A DNA stretch of 48,434 nt. Origin: an uncultured Bacilli bacterium (lineage in GTDB: Bacteria > Bacillota_I > Bacilli_A > RF39 > UBA660). The stretch's first letter is position 1. Each line of letters starts with the position of its first letter. The DNA lies in assembly GCA_947626055.1 (NCBI GenBank), contig CANQQP010000005.1, positions 1 to 48,434 of the forward strand, in the 5' to 3' direction. The notes beneath the pieces were generated by a model. That model searched no databases and was not told the DNA's origin. It saw only the letters and a program-made list of their open reading frames with translations. The position numbers were made by a program, and so were the translations under genes. Positions 7,658 to 16,674 of the stretch are shown here, piece by piece.

Positions 7658-8593
7658 ATGACTAATGAATTGACAAACAAACTATTAAATGATTTAAAAA
7701 CAAAATCTCTTTTTTATATTATAGAAAGTTCCTTTTCTAAAGCAAGCTCTTTAAATAATTTTATTTTAGAACATAATCAAGAAATACTCACTAATATAAA
7801 ACATATTAATAAAGATTTATTTTTAACTAAAAGTTATTTAATTCATCTTAATAAAGAAAATTATGAAGGAATAAATAATCTTATTAAGATAATAGATGAA
7901 CAAATTGCTAAAAACCCTTTATCTTGTTTGCAAGAATTAATAACTTATTATCTAAAAGGTCATTATGATTATAAATCTCAAGAATTTAAATCTTTTGTTT
8001 ATTTAATAGCTAAAGGCATTATTGAAGTATGCGCAGAAGAAAAAGTCGAGTGTAAAGATATAATTTTTAACTTTGATGATTTGCTATATGCTGAGATGAT
8101 TGTTCCTTTTATAGTAAAAATAAATAATATATATCTAAAAATTACACCATTTTATAGATCTTTTGACATATCCCATTTTCCTTATTTAATATCTAGTATA
8201 AATCGTCAAAAATTTAATATTGCTGGTAAAAAAATATATTTAACTGTTACGCCTCGTGTAGATACTAATAATATTACGGAAGAAGACGTTTATGCATTAT
8301 ACAAAAAAGCACGAGAATATGGTTTGATATGGACTGATCCTTCTTTAAAAAATGTCGGAAGGCTTCTAGAAGATAATGTGACTAACTTTAAAGATTGGGG
8401 ACCAGTTCCTTATCAAAATTTAGGGTATACCCAAAGTTTAGGTAGTGAGATTTTAAAAAAAGGGGATTTAGTAATTTTAGATACTGATTATATATTTTTA
8501 GAAAATGCGGAAAATGTTAAATTCGGTAATGAAATAGTAAAGATATTTGAAGCTAGATATCAGGCTGAATTGCGCAAATTTAAATCTAGATAA
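7658..8593 (+). CDS. Kinase-fold-like protein of unknown function
   Basis: The 311-residue protein starts 7 bases after the femX-like gene behind GAGGTAATT. No family is recognised outright. The N-terminal half is helical and Leu/Ile/Lys-rich. The C-terminal half contains GLIWTDPSLKNVGRLLEDN and, 60 residues on, VILDTDYIF. These resemble the catalytic loop (Asp-x4-Asn) and metal-binding DxD of protein-kinase-like or aminoglycoside-phosphotransferase-like folds. The context, between a cell-wall aminoacyltransferase and a second kinase-like protein, suggests a role tied to envelope synthesis or its control, but this is inference. No signal peptide or membrane segment is seen. Confidence 0.6.
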   Translation: MTNELTNKLLNDLKTKSLFYIIESSFSKASSLNNFILEHNQEILTNIKHINKDLFLTKSYLIHLNKENYEGINNLIKIIDEQIAKNPLSCLQELITYYLKGHYDYKSQEFKSFVYLIAKGIIEVCAEEKVECKDIIFNFDDLLYAEMIVPFIVKINNIYLKITPFYRSFDISHFPYLISSINRQKFNIAGKKIYLTVTPRVDTNNITEEDVYALYKKAREYGLIWTDPSLKNVGRLLEDNVTNFKDWGPVPYQNLGYTQSLGSEILKKGDLVILDTDYIFLENAENVKFGNEIVKIFEARYQAELRKFKSR

Positions 8594-8604
8594 GAGTGAT
8601 TAAA

Positions 8605-9357
8605 ATGATATTAGAAAATTCTCCTAAAATTATAAGGATAGATAGTTATCAGAAAGTTAATGATAATCTGGTAAATAAGAATAATTGGTATAAAAAAGCA
8701 GAAAATATGTATTACTTTAAAATTTTGGAGCACGATGAGCAAATTGTAAGTGAACTTTTGGGTAGTTACTTAGCAAAATATTTTCGTTTACCAACAATTA
8801 CTTATCAAATTGCTCAAAAAGGTAATGATTATGGCTTGTTGTCTGCTGATTTAAGAAAGAATCAGCAACTATTTAATAATTATCATATTTGGGATAACTA
8901 TTATACAAATTTAAAAGAATTTTTAATTAATATAGATAAAGAATTTTCTAACAAGTTATTATTACAACAATTTTTTTCGGTAGCTTTACTAAATATTATA
9001 ATGAATGAAGATGATTTTAATATACAAAGCTTTTTGTTTACAGGTCACGATAAGCAAGACTTAAGTTTAATAGGCGTATTAGATTTTGCGGCCGGAAGCA
9101 TTACAATGGCAGATAAAAAGTATTATTTTCCTTTAGCAAATGATTTATTTATTATTGATGTTACAGAGCTATCGGCAATTATAAACAGATTTCCTAGTTT
9201 AGAGGATCTTTTAACCAAATTTTTAAATGTTAATATTTCTTATTTTTTGAACTTAATTGAAAATGATTATGAAATTTCTATTCCTAAGTTTATAAAAAAT
9301 AATTGCTTAGATTATGAACATAATATTAAAAAGTATGTTAAACATAAATTAATGTAA
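8605..9357 (+). CDS. HipA-like kinase-fold protein
   Basis: The 250-residue protein starts at ATG 8605, chosen over GTG 8596 because GAGTG at 8594-8598 is then well spaced. The N-terminal part has a KAENMYYFKI strand, then ELLGSYLAKYFRLP, resembling the ATP-site and helix of HipA-type kinases (K...E..AE.LG..LA...LP). Further on, MNEDDFNIQSFLF and LIGVLDFAAG occupy the positions of the HipA catalytic (N-x-D-x4-N) and metal-binding (D-F/N) elements. It is shorter than HipA (about 440) and no HipB-like regulator is next to it. It follows the other kinase-like gene by 11 bases and closes the three-gene run. Activity is uncertain. Confidence 0.5.
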   Translation: MILENSPKIIRIDSYQKVNDNLVNKNNWYKKAENMYYFKILEHDEQIVSELLGSYLAKYFRLPTITYQIAQKGNDYGLLSADLRKNQQLFNNYHIWDNYYTNLKEFLINIDKEFSNKLLLQQFFSVALLNIIMNEDDFNIQSFLFTGHDKQDLSLIGVLDFAAGSITMADKKYYFPLANDLFIIDVTELSAIINRFPSLEDLLTKFLNVNISYFLNLIENDYEISIPKFIKNNCLDYEHNIKKYVKHKLM

Positions 9358-9373
9358 AATCAGGGTTCATCTC

Positions 9374-9402
9374 TTGCTAATTAAAATAAGTTCTTATATA
9401 AT
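9374..9402 (+). promoter_or_regulatory. Promoter of the T-box-controlled operon
   Basis: TTGCTA at 9374-9379 and TATAAT at 9397-9402 have a 17-base spacer. The start is predicted near 9408. Confidence 0.75.
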
Positions 9403-9407
9403 AAAAG

Positions 9408-9534
9408 AAAGAAGCGAAGACGGATGTGGAAAATCTAACAGCTATATATTTAGAAAGTGATTCTCAAAAAAGAATAAGTAAGGTGGAACCGCGTAGTTAT
9501 CTGCGTCCTTACATATTCTTTTTGAGTTTTTTTA
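9408..9534 (+). promoter_or_regulatory. T-box leader (glycyl-tRNA-responsive, inferred)
   Basis: The hallmark T-box sequence AAGGTGGAACCGCG is at 9480-9493. A terminator follows, pairing CTCAAAAAAGAATA (9463-9476) with TATTCTTTTTGAG (9514-9526) and ending in seven T. Uncharged tRNA would stabilise the antiterminator and allow expression of the LOG gene and glyS. Only about 70 nt lie between the predicted start and the T-box, far less than a full Stem I plus Stem III, so the tRNA-reading part is unusually short. GGA in GACGGATG (about 9419-9426) is a possible glycine specifier, not proven. Confidence 0.85.
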
Positions 9535-9552
9535 ATTAGAAAGGAACAAGAT

Positions 9553-10101
9553 ATGAAAGTTTTTATTGGAAGTAGTGCCAGTAAAACTATTGATGAGTCT
9601 TATCTTATCATGGCACGGGAAACAGCAGAATATTTGGCTAGTAAAGGATTAGATTTAGTTTTTGGGGGCGCTAATTTTTCAATGATGGGCGAATGTTTTC
9701 GAACCTTTATTGAAAAAGGGCAAAAAGTAGATGCTTTTACGGTCAATTTTTATAAAGATGATTTAAAAGAACTAGATGGAGCTACATGCCATTTGGTTCC
9801 CAATACTTTAGAGAGATTTTATAAAATGTATCATATGGCCGATATTTTTTTGATTCTGCCAGGAGGTATTGGAACTTTAGCTGAATTTGTTTGTGCTCTA
9901 GAAGAATATCGCAGTAAAAAAGAAAATAAATTAATCTTAATCTATAATAAAGATGGTTATTATAATAATATATTTGAATGGATGAATGAAAACATAAATA
10001 AAGGATTTTTATCTCAAACTTTAAATAATGACTTTAAAGTGGTGGAAAATTTAGATTCCCTTAAATATTATGTTGAAGAATTTATGGAGGCGGAAAAATG
10101 A
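9553..10101 (+). CDS. LOG-family protein (TIGR00730-type)
   Basis: The 182-residue protein has the Rossmann fold and signature LPGGIGTLAEF (about 112-122) of the LOG family. Characterised members are cytokinin riboside 5'-monophosphate phosphoribohydrolases, which release ribose-5-phosphate from modified AMP; bacterial roles are mostly unknown. The N-terminus KVFIGSSAS and GLDLVFGGANFSMMG fit the nucleotide site. The ribosome binding site is AAAGGAAC. The gene lies directly behind the T-box leader, and its stop overlaps the glyS start by four bases (ATGA). It is therefore co-regulated with glycyl-tRNA synthetase, an unusual pairing. Confidence 0.88.
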   Translation: MKVFIGSSASKTIDESYLIMARETAEYLASKGLDLVFGGANFSMMGECFRTFIEKGQKVDAFTVNFYKDDLKELDGATCHLVPNTLERFYKMYHMADIFLILPGGIGTLAEFVCALEEYRSKKENKLILIYNKDGYYNNIFEWMNENINKGFLSQTLNNDFKVVENLDSLKYYVEEFMEAEK

Positions 10102-11474
10102 AATTAAATATGGAAGATATAGTTAATTACTGTAAAGGTTATGGTTTTATATTTCAAGGAAGCGAAATATATGGCGGTTTAGCTAATTCTTGGGATTATG
10201 GACCTTTAGGCAAAGAGTTAAAAGAGAATGTCAAAAAAGCGTGGTGGAAAAGATTTATTCAAGAAAATCCGTATAATTATGGCTTAGATGCTGCTATTTT
10301 AATGAATCCGGAAGTATGGATAGCTTCGGGACATGTTGCTTCTTTTGCTGATCCGTTAATAGATTGTAAAAAGTGTAAAGCACGTCATCGTGCAGATAAA
10401 TTAATCGAAGATTATACGCAAGGTCAAGAGACTGGTGATGGTTGGGATAATGAAAAATTAGAAAATTTTATTAAAGAACATCAAATATGTTGTCCTAAAT
10501 GTGGCCAAAGTGATTTTACACCAATTCGAAAATTTAATCTTTTATTTGAAACTCATATGGGTGTTACGGAAGAAGCTAAAAGTAAAGTTTATTTAAGAGG
10601 GGAAACGGCTCAAGGTATTTTTACTAACTTTTTAAATGTGCAAAGAACAATGCGTGCAAAATTACCTTTTGGAATTGGGCAAGTAGGTAAAAGTTTTCGT
10701 AATGAAATTACACCTGGTAATTTTATTTTCCGAACGAGAGAATTTGAACAAATGGAATTGGAATTTTTTTGTAAACCCGATACGGATTTAGAATGGTTTG
10801 GCTATTGGAAAAATTATTGTTTAGACTTTCTCAAAGATTTAGGCCTAAAAAAAGAAAATTTAAGATATCGTGATCACTCTAAAGAAGAGTTGAGCTTTTA
10901 TAGTAAAGCTACTACAGATATTGAATATTTATTTCCAATGGGCTGGGGTGAACTTTGGGGAATTGCCGATCGAACTGATTATGATTTAACTTGTCATATG
11001 AATCATTCTAAAACGGATTTAAGATACATAGATCCGGAAACTAATGAAAGATATATTCCTTATGTTATTGAACCTTCTGTTGGTTTAGATAGAATTATTT
11101 TAGCTTTGTTAAGTGATTGTTATACTAAGGAAATTTTAGATAATAATGAAGAAAGAGAAGTTTTAAAAATAAATCCTTATTTAGCTCCTTATAAAGCCAC
11201 TATCTTACCACTAGTTAAAAAAATTCATCGCGAAAAGGCAATGGAAATATATGCTAATTTAGCTAAAGAGTTTAATGTGGCTTATGATGAATCTGGTTCA
11301 ATTGGAAAAAGATATCGTCGTAGTGATGCCATTGGAACGCCATTTGCTATTACAATTGATGATGATACTTTAGAATATAATACTGTAACTATTCGCGATC
11401 GAGATACTATGAATCAAGAAAAAATAAATATTAAAGATTTAGAAAAATATATAAAAGATAGAATAAAATTTTAG
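10098..11474 (+). CDS. glyS: Glycyl-tRNA synthetase, homodimeric type
   Basis: Class II GlyRS charges tRNA-Gly with glycine. The 458-residue length and layout match the single-chain alpha2 enzyme of Mollicutes and many Bacillota, not the two-chain GlyQ/GlyS type. It opens with YCKGYGFIFQGSEIYGG and has a zinc-knuckle pair (CKKC at about residue 90, CPKCG at about 132). Motif 2 is FGIGQVGKSFRNEITPGN, and motif 3 is PYVIEPSVGLDRIILALL. The anticodon-binding domain occupies the last 110 residues (from about YKATILPL). It is translationally coupled to the LOG gene and controlled by the T-box upstream. The stop codon lies inside its terminator hairpin. Confidence 0.97.
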   Translation: MKLNMEDIVNYCKGYGFIFQGSEIYGGLANSWDYGPLGKELKENVKKAWWKRFIQENPYNYGLDAAILMNPEVWIASGHVASFADPLIDCKKCKARHRADKLIEDYTQGQETGDGWDNEKLENFIKEHQICCPKCGQSDFTPIRKFNLLFETHMGVTEEAKSKVYLRGETAQGIFTNFLNVQRTMRAKLPFGIGQVGKSFRNEITPGNFIFRTREFEQMELEFFCKPDTDLEWFGYWKNYCLDFLKDLGLKKENLRYRDHSKEELSFYSKATTDIEYLFPMGWGELWGIADRTDYDLTCHMNHSKTDLRYIDPETNERYIPYVIEPSVGLDRIILALLSDCYTKEILDNNEEREVLKINPYLAPYKATILPLVKKIHREKAMEIYANLAKEFNVAYDESGSIGKRYRRSDAIGTPFAITIDDDTLEYNTVTIRDRDTMNQEKINIKDLEKYIKDRIKF

Positions 11475-11487
11475 CTATCTTTTTTTA
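11454..11487 (+). terminator. Terminator of the glyS operon
   Basis: AAAGATAG (11454-11461) pairs with CTATCTTT (11475-11482), followed by a T run. The hairpin overlaps the last glyS codons. Confidence 0.7.
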
Positions 11488-11583
11488 ATTGAAAATAAAA
11501 AAAGGAAATTCTAAAAAAAGGGATAATATATTATATTGAGAGTAAGATGAAACGCAAAACACAAACAAATGTTTTAAAAAATG

Positions 11584-11612
11584 TTGACAAAATTAAAGTA
11601 GTATATTAAAAT
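11584..11612 (+). promoter_or_regulatory. Promoter of recA
   Basis: TTGACA at 11584-11589, a 17-base spacer, and TAAAAT at 11607-11612. No Bacillus-type LexA box (GAACN4GTTC) is visible nearby, so SOS control is not supported by the sequence. Confidence 0.65.
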
Positions 11613-11646
11613 TAATTTGTAAAGATAAATATAAAAGGAGAAAAAC

Positions 11647-12675
11647 ATGAAAGTTACAAAAGATAATAAAGATAAAGATAAGGCCTTAGAACAAGTATTG
11701 GCTGATATTGAAAAACAATTTGGAAAAGGAGCCATCATGAAACTTGGTGGTGATGAACATTTAGAAATTGATGTGACGTCTACGGGTTCAATTTCTTTAG
11801 ATATTGCTTTAGGAGTAGGTGGCTTTCCAAAGGGGCGAATTATTGAAATATATGGTCCGGAATCATCAGGTAAGACAACTTTTGCTTTACAAGCTATTGC
11901 TGAAGTTCAAAAAGAAGGAGGAAGAGCGGCATTTATTGATGCTGAACATGCTCTTGATCCCGTTTATGCTAAAGCTTTAGGAGTTAATATTAATGAATTA
12001 TTATTATCTCAACCCGATACTGGTGAACAAGCTTTGGAAATATGTGAAGCTTTAGTTCGTAGTGAAGCAGTTAATATTGTAGTTATAGACTCGGTAGCGG
12101 CTTTAGTTCCCCAAGCAGAAATTGAAGGAGAAATGGGCGATTCTCATGTAGGTTTACAAGCTCGTTTGATGTCTCAAGCTTTAAGAAAATTATCAGGAAC
12201 AATAAATAAAACTAAGACTACAGCCATTTTTATTAATCAATTACGTGAAAAAGTTGGTGTTTTATTTGGTAATCCAGAAACTACTCCAGGAGGAAGAGCT
12301 CTAAAATTTTATTCTACTATTCGTTTAGATATTAGAAGGGCTGAACAAATAAAACAAGGAGATCAAGTAATAGGTAATAGAACTAATATTAAAGTAGTTA
12401 AAAATAAAGTAGCTCCACCTTTTAAAACAGCTAGTGTAGATATTATGTATGGTGAAGGTGTATCAAAAGAAAGCGAAATTATTGATTTAGCCAGTGCTGT
12501 AGATATTGTTGAAAAAAGTGGAGCTTGGTATGCTTATAACGGAAATAAAATTGGGCAAGGTAAAGAAAATACTAAAATATTCTTAAAAGAAAATCCAGAT
12601 TTATGTGATGAAATAGAAGCTAAAGTTCGAGAACATTATGGAATTTCGAAGAAGCAAACAAAACAAGAAGGTTAG
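11647..12675 (+). CDS. recA: Recombinase RecA
   Basis: RecA is the DNA strand-exchange ATPase for homologous recombination and the SOS co-protease. The 342-residue sequence begins with a charged N-terminal helix, then [12 protein letters not shown]. Walker A, GPESSGKT, is at 70-77; the [16 protein letters not shown] loop and PGGRALKF follow. The C-terminal domain ends in a Lys/Gln-rich tail. Length and motifs are standard. It is monocistronic, with its own promoter, an AAAAGGAG ribosome binding site, and a terminator overlapping its stop codon. Confidence 0.99.
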   Translation: MKVTKDNKDKDKALEQVLADIEKQFGKGAIMKLGGDEHLEIDVTSTGSISLDIALGVGGFPKGRIIEIYGPESSGKTTFALQAIAEVQKEGGRAAFIDAEHALDPVYAKALGVNINELLLSQPDTGEQALEICEALVRSEAVNIVVIDSVAALVPQAEIEGEMGDSHVGLQARLMSQALRKLSGTINKTKTTAIFINQLREKVGVLFGNPETTPGGRALKFYSTIRLDIRRAEQIKQGDQVIGNRTNIKVVKNKVAPPFKTASVDIMYGEGVSKESEIIDLASAVDIVEKSGAWYAYNGNKIGQGKENTKIFLKENPDLCDEIEAKVREHYGISKKQTKQEG

Positions 12676-12696
12676 AGGTTAACTCTGACCTTTTAA
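12668..12696 (+). terminator. Terminator of recA
   Basis: AAGGTTAGAG (12668-12677) pairs with CTCTGACCTT (12683-12692), with one G-T pair, then TTTT. The recA TAG stop is within the stem. Confidence 0.75.
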
Positions 12697-12790
12697 AATA
12701 TTGCTTGCTAAATATTTAAAATAATTTTATAATTAAAATGTAGATGTTTATTAAAAATGAATGTTTATAAATAAAAAATAAGGAGGAAAT

Positions 12791-14344
12791 ATGGGAATAT
12801 TTACAACCCCCATTATAACTCTTTTGATTGGAATTTTATCGGGTTCAGGGCTTGTAACGCTTACTGTTTTTATTAAAAATAGTAGAGCTGAAAGTAAAGC
12901 TAATAAATATTTGCAAGATGCAAAAAAAGAAGCTGAAAAACATAAACGTGATACAATTTTAGAATTAAAAGAAGAATCTTATCGTTTAAAACAAGAAACT
13001 GAAAAAGAAATTAAAGAGAAAAAACAAGAAATTTCTTTAAATGAAGAAAAGTTAATGCAAAGAGAAGCTAATCTTGATAAAAGAGAAGAAATGCTTCAAA
13101 ATCGTGATGCCTTACTTGATCAAAAAGATAATAATTTATTAGCTAAACAAAAAGAATTGCAAGAAAAAGAAGTTAAAATGGATGAACTTTTAAAAGAACA
13201 AATGCAAGAATTAGAAAAGATATCCAAATTTTCTAAAGAAAAAGCTCATGATTTAATCATGAAAAGAGTCGAAGATACAATGGCTAAAGAAATAGCTAAT
13301 TATATCAAAGAAGAAGAAGCTAAAGCAAAATTAGAGGCTCATGAAAAAGCCAAACAATTAATTGTAGGTAGTATGCAAAGATATGCTAATGATGTTACAA
13401 GTGAACAAACTGTTAGTACAATTGAGTTACCTAATGATGAAATGAAAGGCCGCTTGATTGGTCGTGAAGGTCGTAATATTAGGTCTATTGAAGCTGTTAC
13501 TGGTGTTGATTTAATTATTGATGATACTCCGGAAGCGATAGTAATATCATCTTTTGACCCATTAAGAAGAGAAATGGCCAAAATAACCATTGAAACTTTA
13601 ATTAAAGATGGACGTATTCATCCTACGAGAATTGAAGAAGTTTATGAAAAAGTAACTAATGATATGAATACAAAAATTACCGAAATAGGTAATGAAGCAG
13701 TATTTGAATTAGGACTTACTAAAGTAGATCCAGATTTAGTTAATCTAATTGGTAAATTACATTTTCGAACTAGTTATGGGCAAAATGCTTTACAACATTC
13801 GAAAGAAGTTGCCCATTTAACTGGTTTAATGGCAAGTGAATTAGGAGAGAATGTAGCTTTAGCGAAACGGGCTGGTCTTTTACATGATATTGGTAAAGCT
13901 ATTGATTTTGAAATTGAAGGAAGCCATGTAGAAATTGGTGAAACTATTGCTAAAAAGTATCATGAAGATAAAACAGTTATTAATGCTATTTCTTCACATC
14001 ATGGCGATGTGGAACCAAATTCCGTTATTTCGATATTGGTGCAAGTAGCTGATACTTTATCGGCGGCTCGTCCTGGGGCTCGTAATGATTCTTTAGAAAA
14101 TTATATTAAACGTCTTGAACAATTAGAAGAAATTGGAAATTCTTTTGAAGGTGTAGAAAAAACTTATGCTATGCAAGCAGGACGTGAACTACGAGTTATT
14201 GTCAAACCAGATGAAGTCGATGATAAAGAAAGTTATAAAATTGCAAGAGATATTAAAACGAAAATTGAAGAAGAAATGCAATATCCTGGTACTATTAAAA
14301 TTAATGTTATAAGAGAAACAAGAGTACAAGAAGAAGCAAAATAA
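12791..14344 (+). CDS. rny: Ribonuclease Y
   Basis: RNase Y is the membrane-anchored endoribonuclease that starts mRNA decay in Bacillota. The 517-residue protein has an N-terminal transmembrane helix (about 5-28), a long Lys/Glu/Gln-rich coiled coil (about 35-200), and a KH domain with GRLIGREGRNIRSIEAVTG (about 222-240). The HD domain carries ALQHSKEVAHLTG and LLHDIGKAID, whose His-Asp pair binds metal, and SSHHGD further on. The ribosome binding site is AAGGAGG. The gene is next to recA, as in many relatives, and 32 bases before priA. Confidence 0.98.
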   Translation: MGIFTTPIITLLIGILSGSGLVTLTVFIKNSRAESKANKYLQDAKKEAEKHKRDTILELKEESYRLKQETEKEIKEKKQEISLNEEKLMQREANLDKREEMLQNRDALLDQKDNNLLAKQKELQEKEVKMDELLKEQMQELEKISKFSKEKAHDLIMKRVEDTMAKEIANYIKEEEAKAKLEAHEKAKQLIVGSMQRYANDVTSEQTVSTIELPNDEMKGRLIGREGRNIRSIEAVTGVDLIIDDTPEAIVISSFDPLRREMAKITIETLIKDGRIHPTRIEEVYEKVTNDMNTKITEIGNEAVFELGLTKVDPDLVNLIGKLHFRTSYGQNALQHSKEVAHLTGLMASELGENVALAKRAGLLHDIGKAIDFEIEGSHVEIGETIAKKYHEDKTVINAISSHHGDVEPNSVISILVQVADTLSAARPGARNDSLENYIKRLEQLEEIGNSFEGVEKTYAMQAGRELRVIVKPDEVDDKESYKIARDIKTKIEEEMQYPGTIKINVIRETRVQEEAK

Positions 14345-14376
14345 TTCTTCTTTTTTCATAATAGGAGGTAGAGAAT

Positions 14377-16563
14377 ATGTATGCCAATGTTTTAGTTGAA
14401 TATAATGTAAAAACTTTAGATAAAACTTTCACTTATAAAGTAGCTGATAAAATAAAGAATACTTTAAAAGTTGGCATGAAAGTAAAAGTCCCTTTTGGTC
14501 ATACATATGTAAACGGTTTTGTCTTGGGAATGTCAAGCTATTTTCAAGGGGATGTATCTAAATTAAAAGAAGTCTCGATTATTACAAATTCGCACTTAGT
14601 TTTAAACCAGGAACTATTAGAATTGGGAGTTTATTTAAAAGAAAAAACTTTATGTTCATTAATTAGTGCTTATCAGACGATGCTCCCACCTTCTTTAAAA
14701 ATTAAAAATCAAAAAAGTAAATATGATCTTGAGATTAGCTATATTTCTCTTAATGAAAAGGCCGATGTAAATAAATATATCAACGAAAATAAAAGAAGTG
14801 TCAAGCAAATAGCCATTTTAAAGCGTTTGCAATTAGAATCTAAAATTTTAAAAAAAGAAATTAATTCAAGCAGTTTACAAACATTATTAGCTCGTAATAT
14901 TGTAAAAGAAGAAAAAGCAAAGCAATACAGAATAAACATTAATAGAAAATTAATAGATGATAATCCTTTAACCAAAGAACAACAAGAGGTTTTTGATAGA
15001 GTTAAAAATTCATTAAATAAAGAAGAAACATTTTTATTACATGGGGTAACAGGTAGTGGTAAAACAGAAGTTTATATTCATTTAATAAAAGAAGTAATAA
15101 AAAATCAAAAAAGAGCTTTATTATTAGTGCCAGAAATAACTTTAACGACACAGCTTGTAGAAAGATTTTATGAACGCTTTGGCAATAAGGTGGCTTTATT
15201 TCACAGTGCTTTATCAGAAGGAGAAAAATATGATGAATATCAAAAGATTTTAAATGATGAAGTTGATGTGGTAGTAGGTACCCGTAGTGCTATTTTTACC
15301 CCAATAAACAATCTGGGGATCATAATTATTGATGAAGAACAATCGGAAAGTTATAAACAAGAGAATATGCCTCGTTATTATACTTTAGATATGGCTTTGT
15401 TTCGTTCACGTTATAATAAAATTCCTTTAGTATTAGGAAGCGCTACACCTAGTTTAGAAACAATGGCCCGAGCTAAAAAAGGAGTATATACTTTATTAAC
15501 TCTTTCTAAAAGAGTTAATAAGGCTATTTTGCCCAAAATTACTTTAGTAGATATGCAACAAGAAATGAAAAAAAGAAATCCTATATTTAGTGAACTTTTA
15601 ATAAATAAGATTACAAAATGTTTAAATCAACAGGAGCAAGTTATAATTTTTCTAAATAGAAGAGGATATTCAACAATTATTACTTGTCAAAATTGTGGTT
15701 ATACTTATAAATGTCCACATTGTGATATTTCTTTAACTTATCATAAATCAACAAATAATTTGCGCTGTCATTATTGTGGTTATACAATATTTAAACCGAC
15801 TAAGTGTCCAGAATGTCACGAAGAATCTTTAAATTATTATGGTTTGGGAACAGAAAAACTAGAACAAGAACTTTTGAAAAAGATTCCTTTAGCTAAAGTA
15901 ATTCGCATGGATGTTGATACAACTACAAAAAAAGGCGCTCATGAAAAAATTTTAAAAGAATTTCAAGATGGAAAGTATGATATCTTATTAGGAACCCAAA
16001 TGATATCTAAAGGTCTAGATTTTGCCAATGTTACTTTAGTAGGAGTTATTAATGCTGATTTGTCATTAAATATGCCCGATTATAAAGCCCGCGAGAGAAC
16101 TTTTAGTTTACTTACGCAAACAGCAGGAAGATCGGGAAGAGGTGAAAAAGCCGGCGAAGTTATTATTCAAAGTTTTAATGTTGATAATGAAATCTTTAAA
16201 TTTGTGCAAGAAAATAACTATAATGCTTTTTATAATTACGAAATGCTCAATCGTCATAAATTAGATTATCCCCCTTATTATTATTTAGCTAGTTTAAAAG
16301 TAGCAAGTAAAGATTATGATTTAGCCAGTAGTGAAGCTCAGAAAATTTATAAATTTTTGACGGACAATTTAGAAAAAACAACAATGGTTTTAGGACCAAC
16401 AACAGCTAATCAATTTCGATTAAATGGGATTTTTCGTTTTCAACTAATTATTAAATATAAGAAAGATACTAAATTAGATGCTTGCTTAAAACAATTAGAT
16501 AATATTTATATAATGAATAAAAAGGTAAATTTAGAAATAGATACTTCCCCTTTGTCGATTTGA
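14377..16563 (+). CDS. priA: Primosomal helicase PriA
   Basis: PriA reloads the replicative helicase at stalled forks. The 728-residue protein has the 3'-DNA-binding N-terminal domain (about 1-105), Walker A GVTGSGKTEVY (about 224-234), and a Walker B region reading IIIIDEEQSESYKQE. Two zinc-binding pairs follow (CQNCGYTYKCPHC, then CHYCG and CPEC), with helicase motifs GLGTEKLEQEL, GTQMISKGLDF and TQTAGRSGRG. Most PriA proteins have DEEH in motif II; here it is DEEQ, a change at a residue that couples ATP hydrolysis to unwinding. It starts after AGGAGGTAG. Its stop codon overlaps the promoter of the next transcript. Confidence 0.97.
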   Translation: MYANVLVEYNVKTLDKTFTYKVADKIKNTLKVGMKVKVPFGHTYVNGFVLGMSSYFQGDVSKLKEVSIITNSHLVLNQELLELGVYLKEKTLCSLISAYQTMLPPSLKIKNQKSKYDLEISYISLNEKADVNKYINENKRSVKQIAILKRLQLESKILKKEINSSSLQTLLARNIVKEEKAKQYRININRKLIDDNPLTKEQQEVFDRVKNSLNKEETFLLHGVTGSGKTEVYIHLIKEVIKNQKRALLLVPEITLTTQLVERFYERFGNKVALFHSALSEGEKYDEYQKILNDEVDVVVGTRSAIFTPINNLGIIIIDEEQSESYKQENMPRYYTLDMALFRSRYNKIPLVLGSATPSLETMARAKKGVYTLLTLSKRVNKAILPKITLVDMQQEMKKRNPIFSELLINKITKCLNQQEQVIIFLNRRGYSTIITCQNCGYTYKCPHCDISLTYHKSTNNLRCHYCGYTIFKPTKCPECHEESLNYYGLGTEKLEQELLKKIPLAKVIRMDVDTTTKKGAHEKILKEFQDGKYDILLGTQMISKGLDFANVTLVGVINADLSLNMPDYKARERTFSLLTQTAGRSGRGEKAGEVIIQSFNVDNEIFKFVQENNYNAFYNYEMLNRHKLDYPPYYYLASLKVASKDYDLASSEAQKIYKFLTDNLEKTTMVLGPTTANQFRLNGIFRFQLIIKYKKDTKLDACLKQLDNIYIMNKKVNLEIDTSPLSI

Positions 16564-16656
16564 CATATAATATTAAAAGTGCTACAATGCTTTTAGCAAT
16601 GGGGATTGGTTGATATAAAAAATTAGTGAGAATCCTTATTGTAAGGATTTTTTGTT
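16560..16656 (+). promoter_or_regulatory. Promoter and structured leader with terminator (possible attenuator)
   Basis: A near-perfect promoter (TTGACA 16560-16565, 17-base spacer, TACAAT 16583-16588) overlaps the priA stop. About 40 nt after the predicted start is a terminator: AATCCTTA (16631-16638) pairs with TAAGGATT (16642-16649), then TTTTTG. GGGATT at 16602-16607 could pair with AATCC instead and block the terminator. This is either an attenuated leader of the secreted-protein gene at 16675 or a free small RNA of about 60 nt. I recognise no known riboswitch class. Confidence 0.5.
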
Positions 16657-16674
16657 TATAAGGGGGAATAATAA

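Noticed and set aside
11521-11646. LexA/SOS box before recA
   Set aside because: No GAACN4GTTC-like sequence could be found; only a standard promoter is visible.
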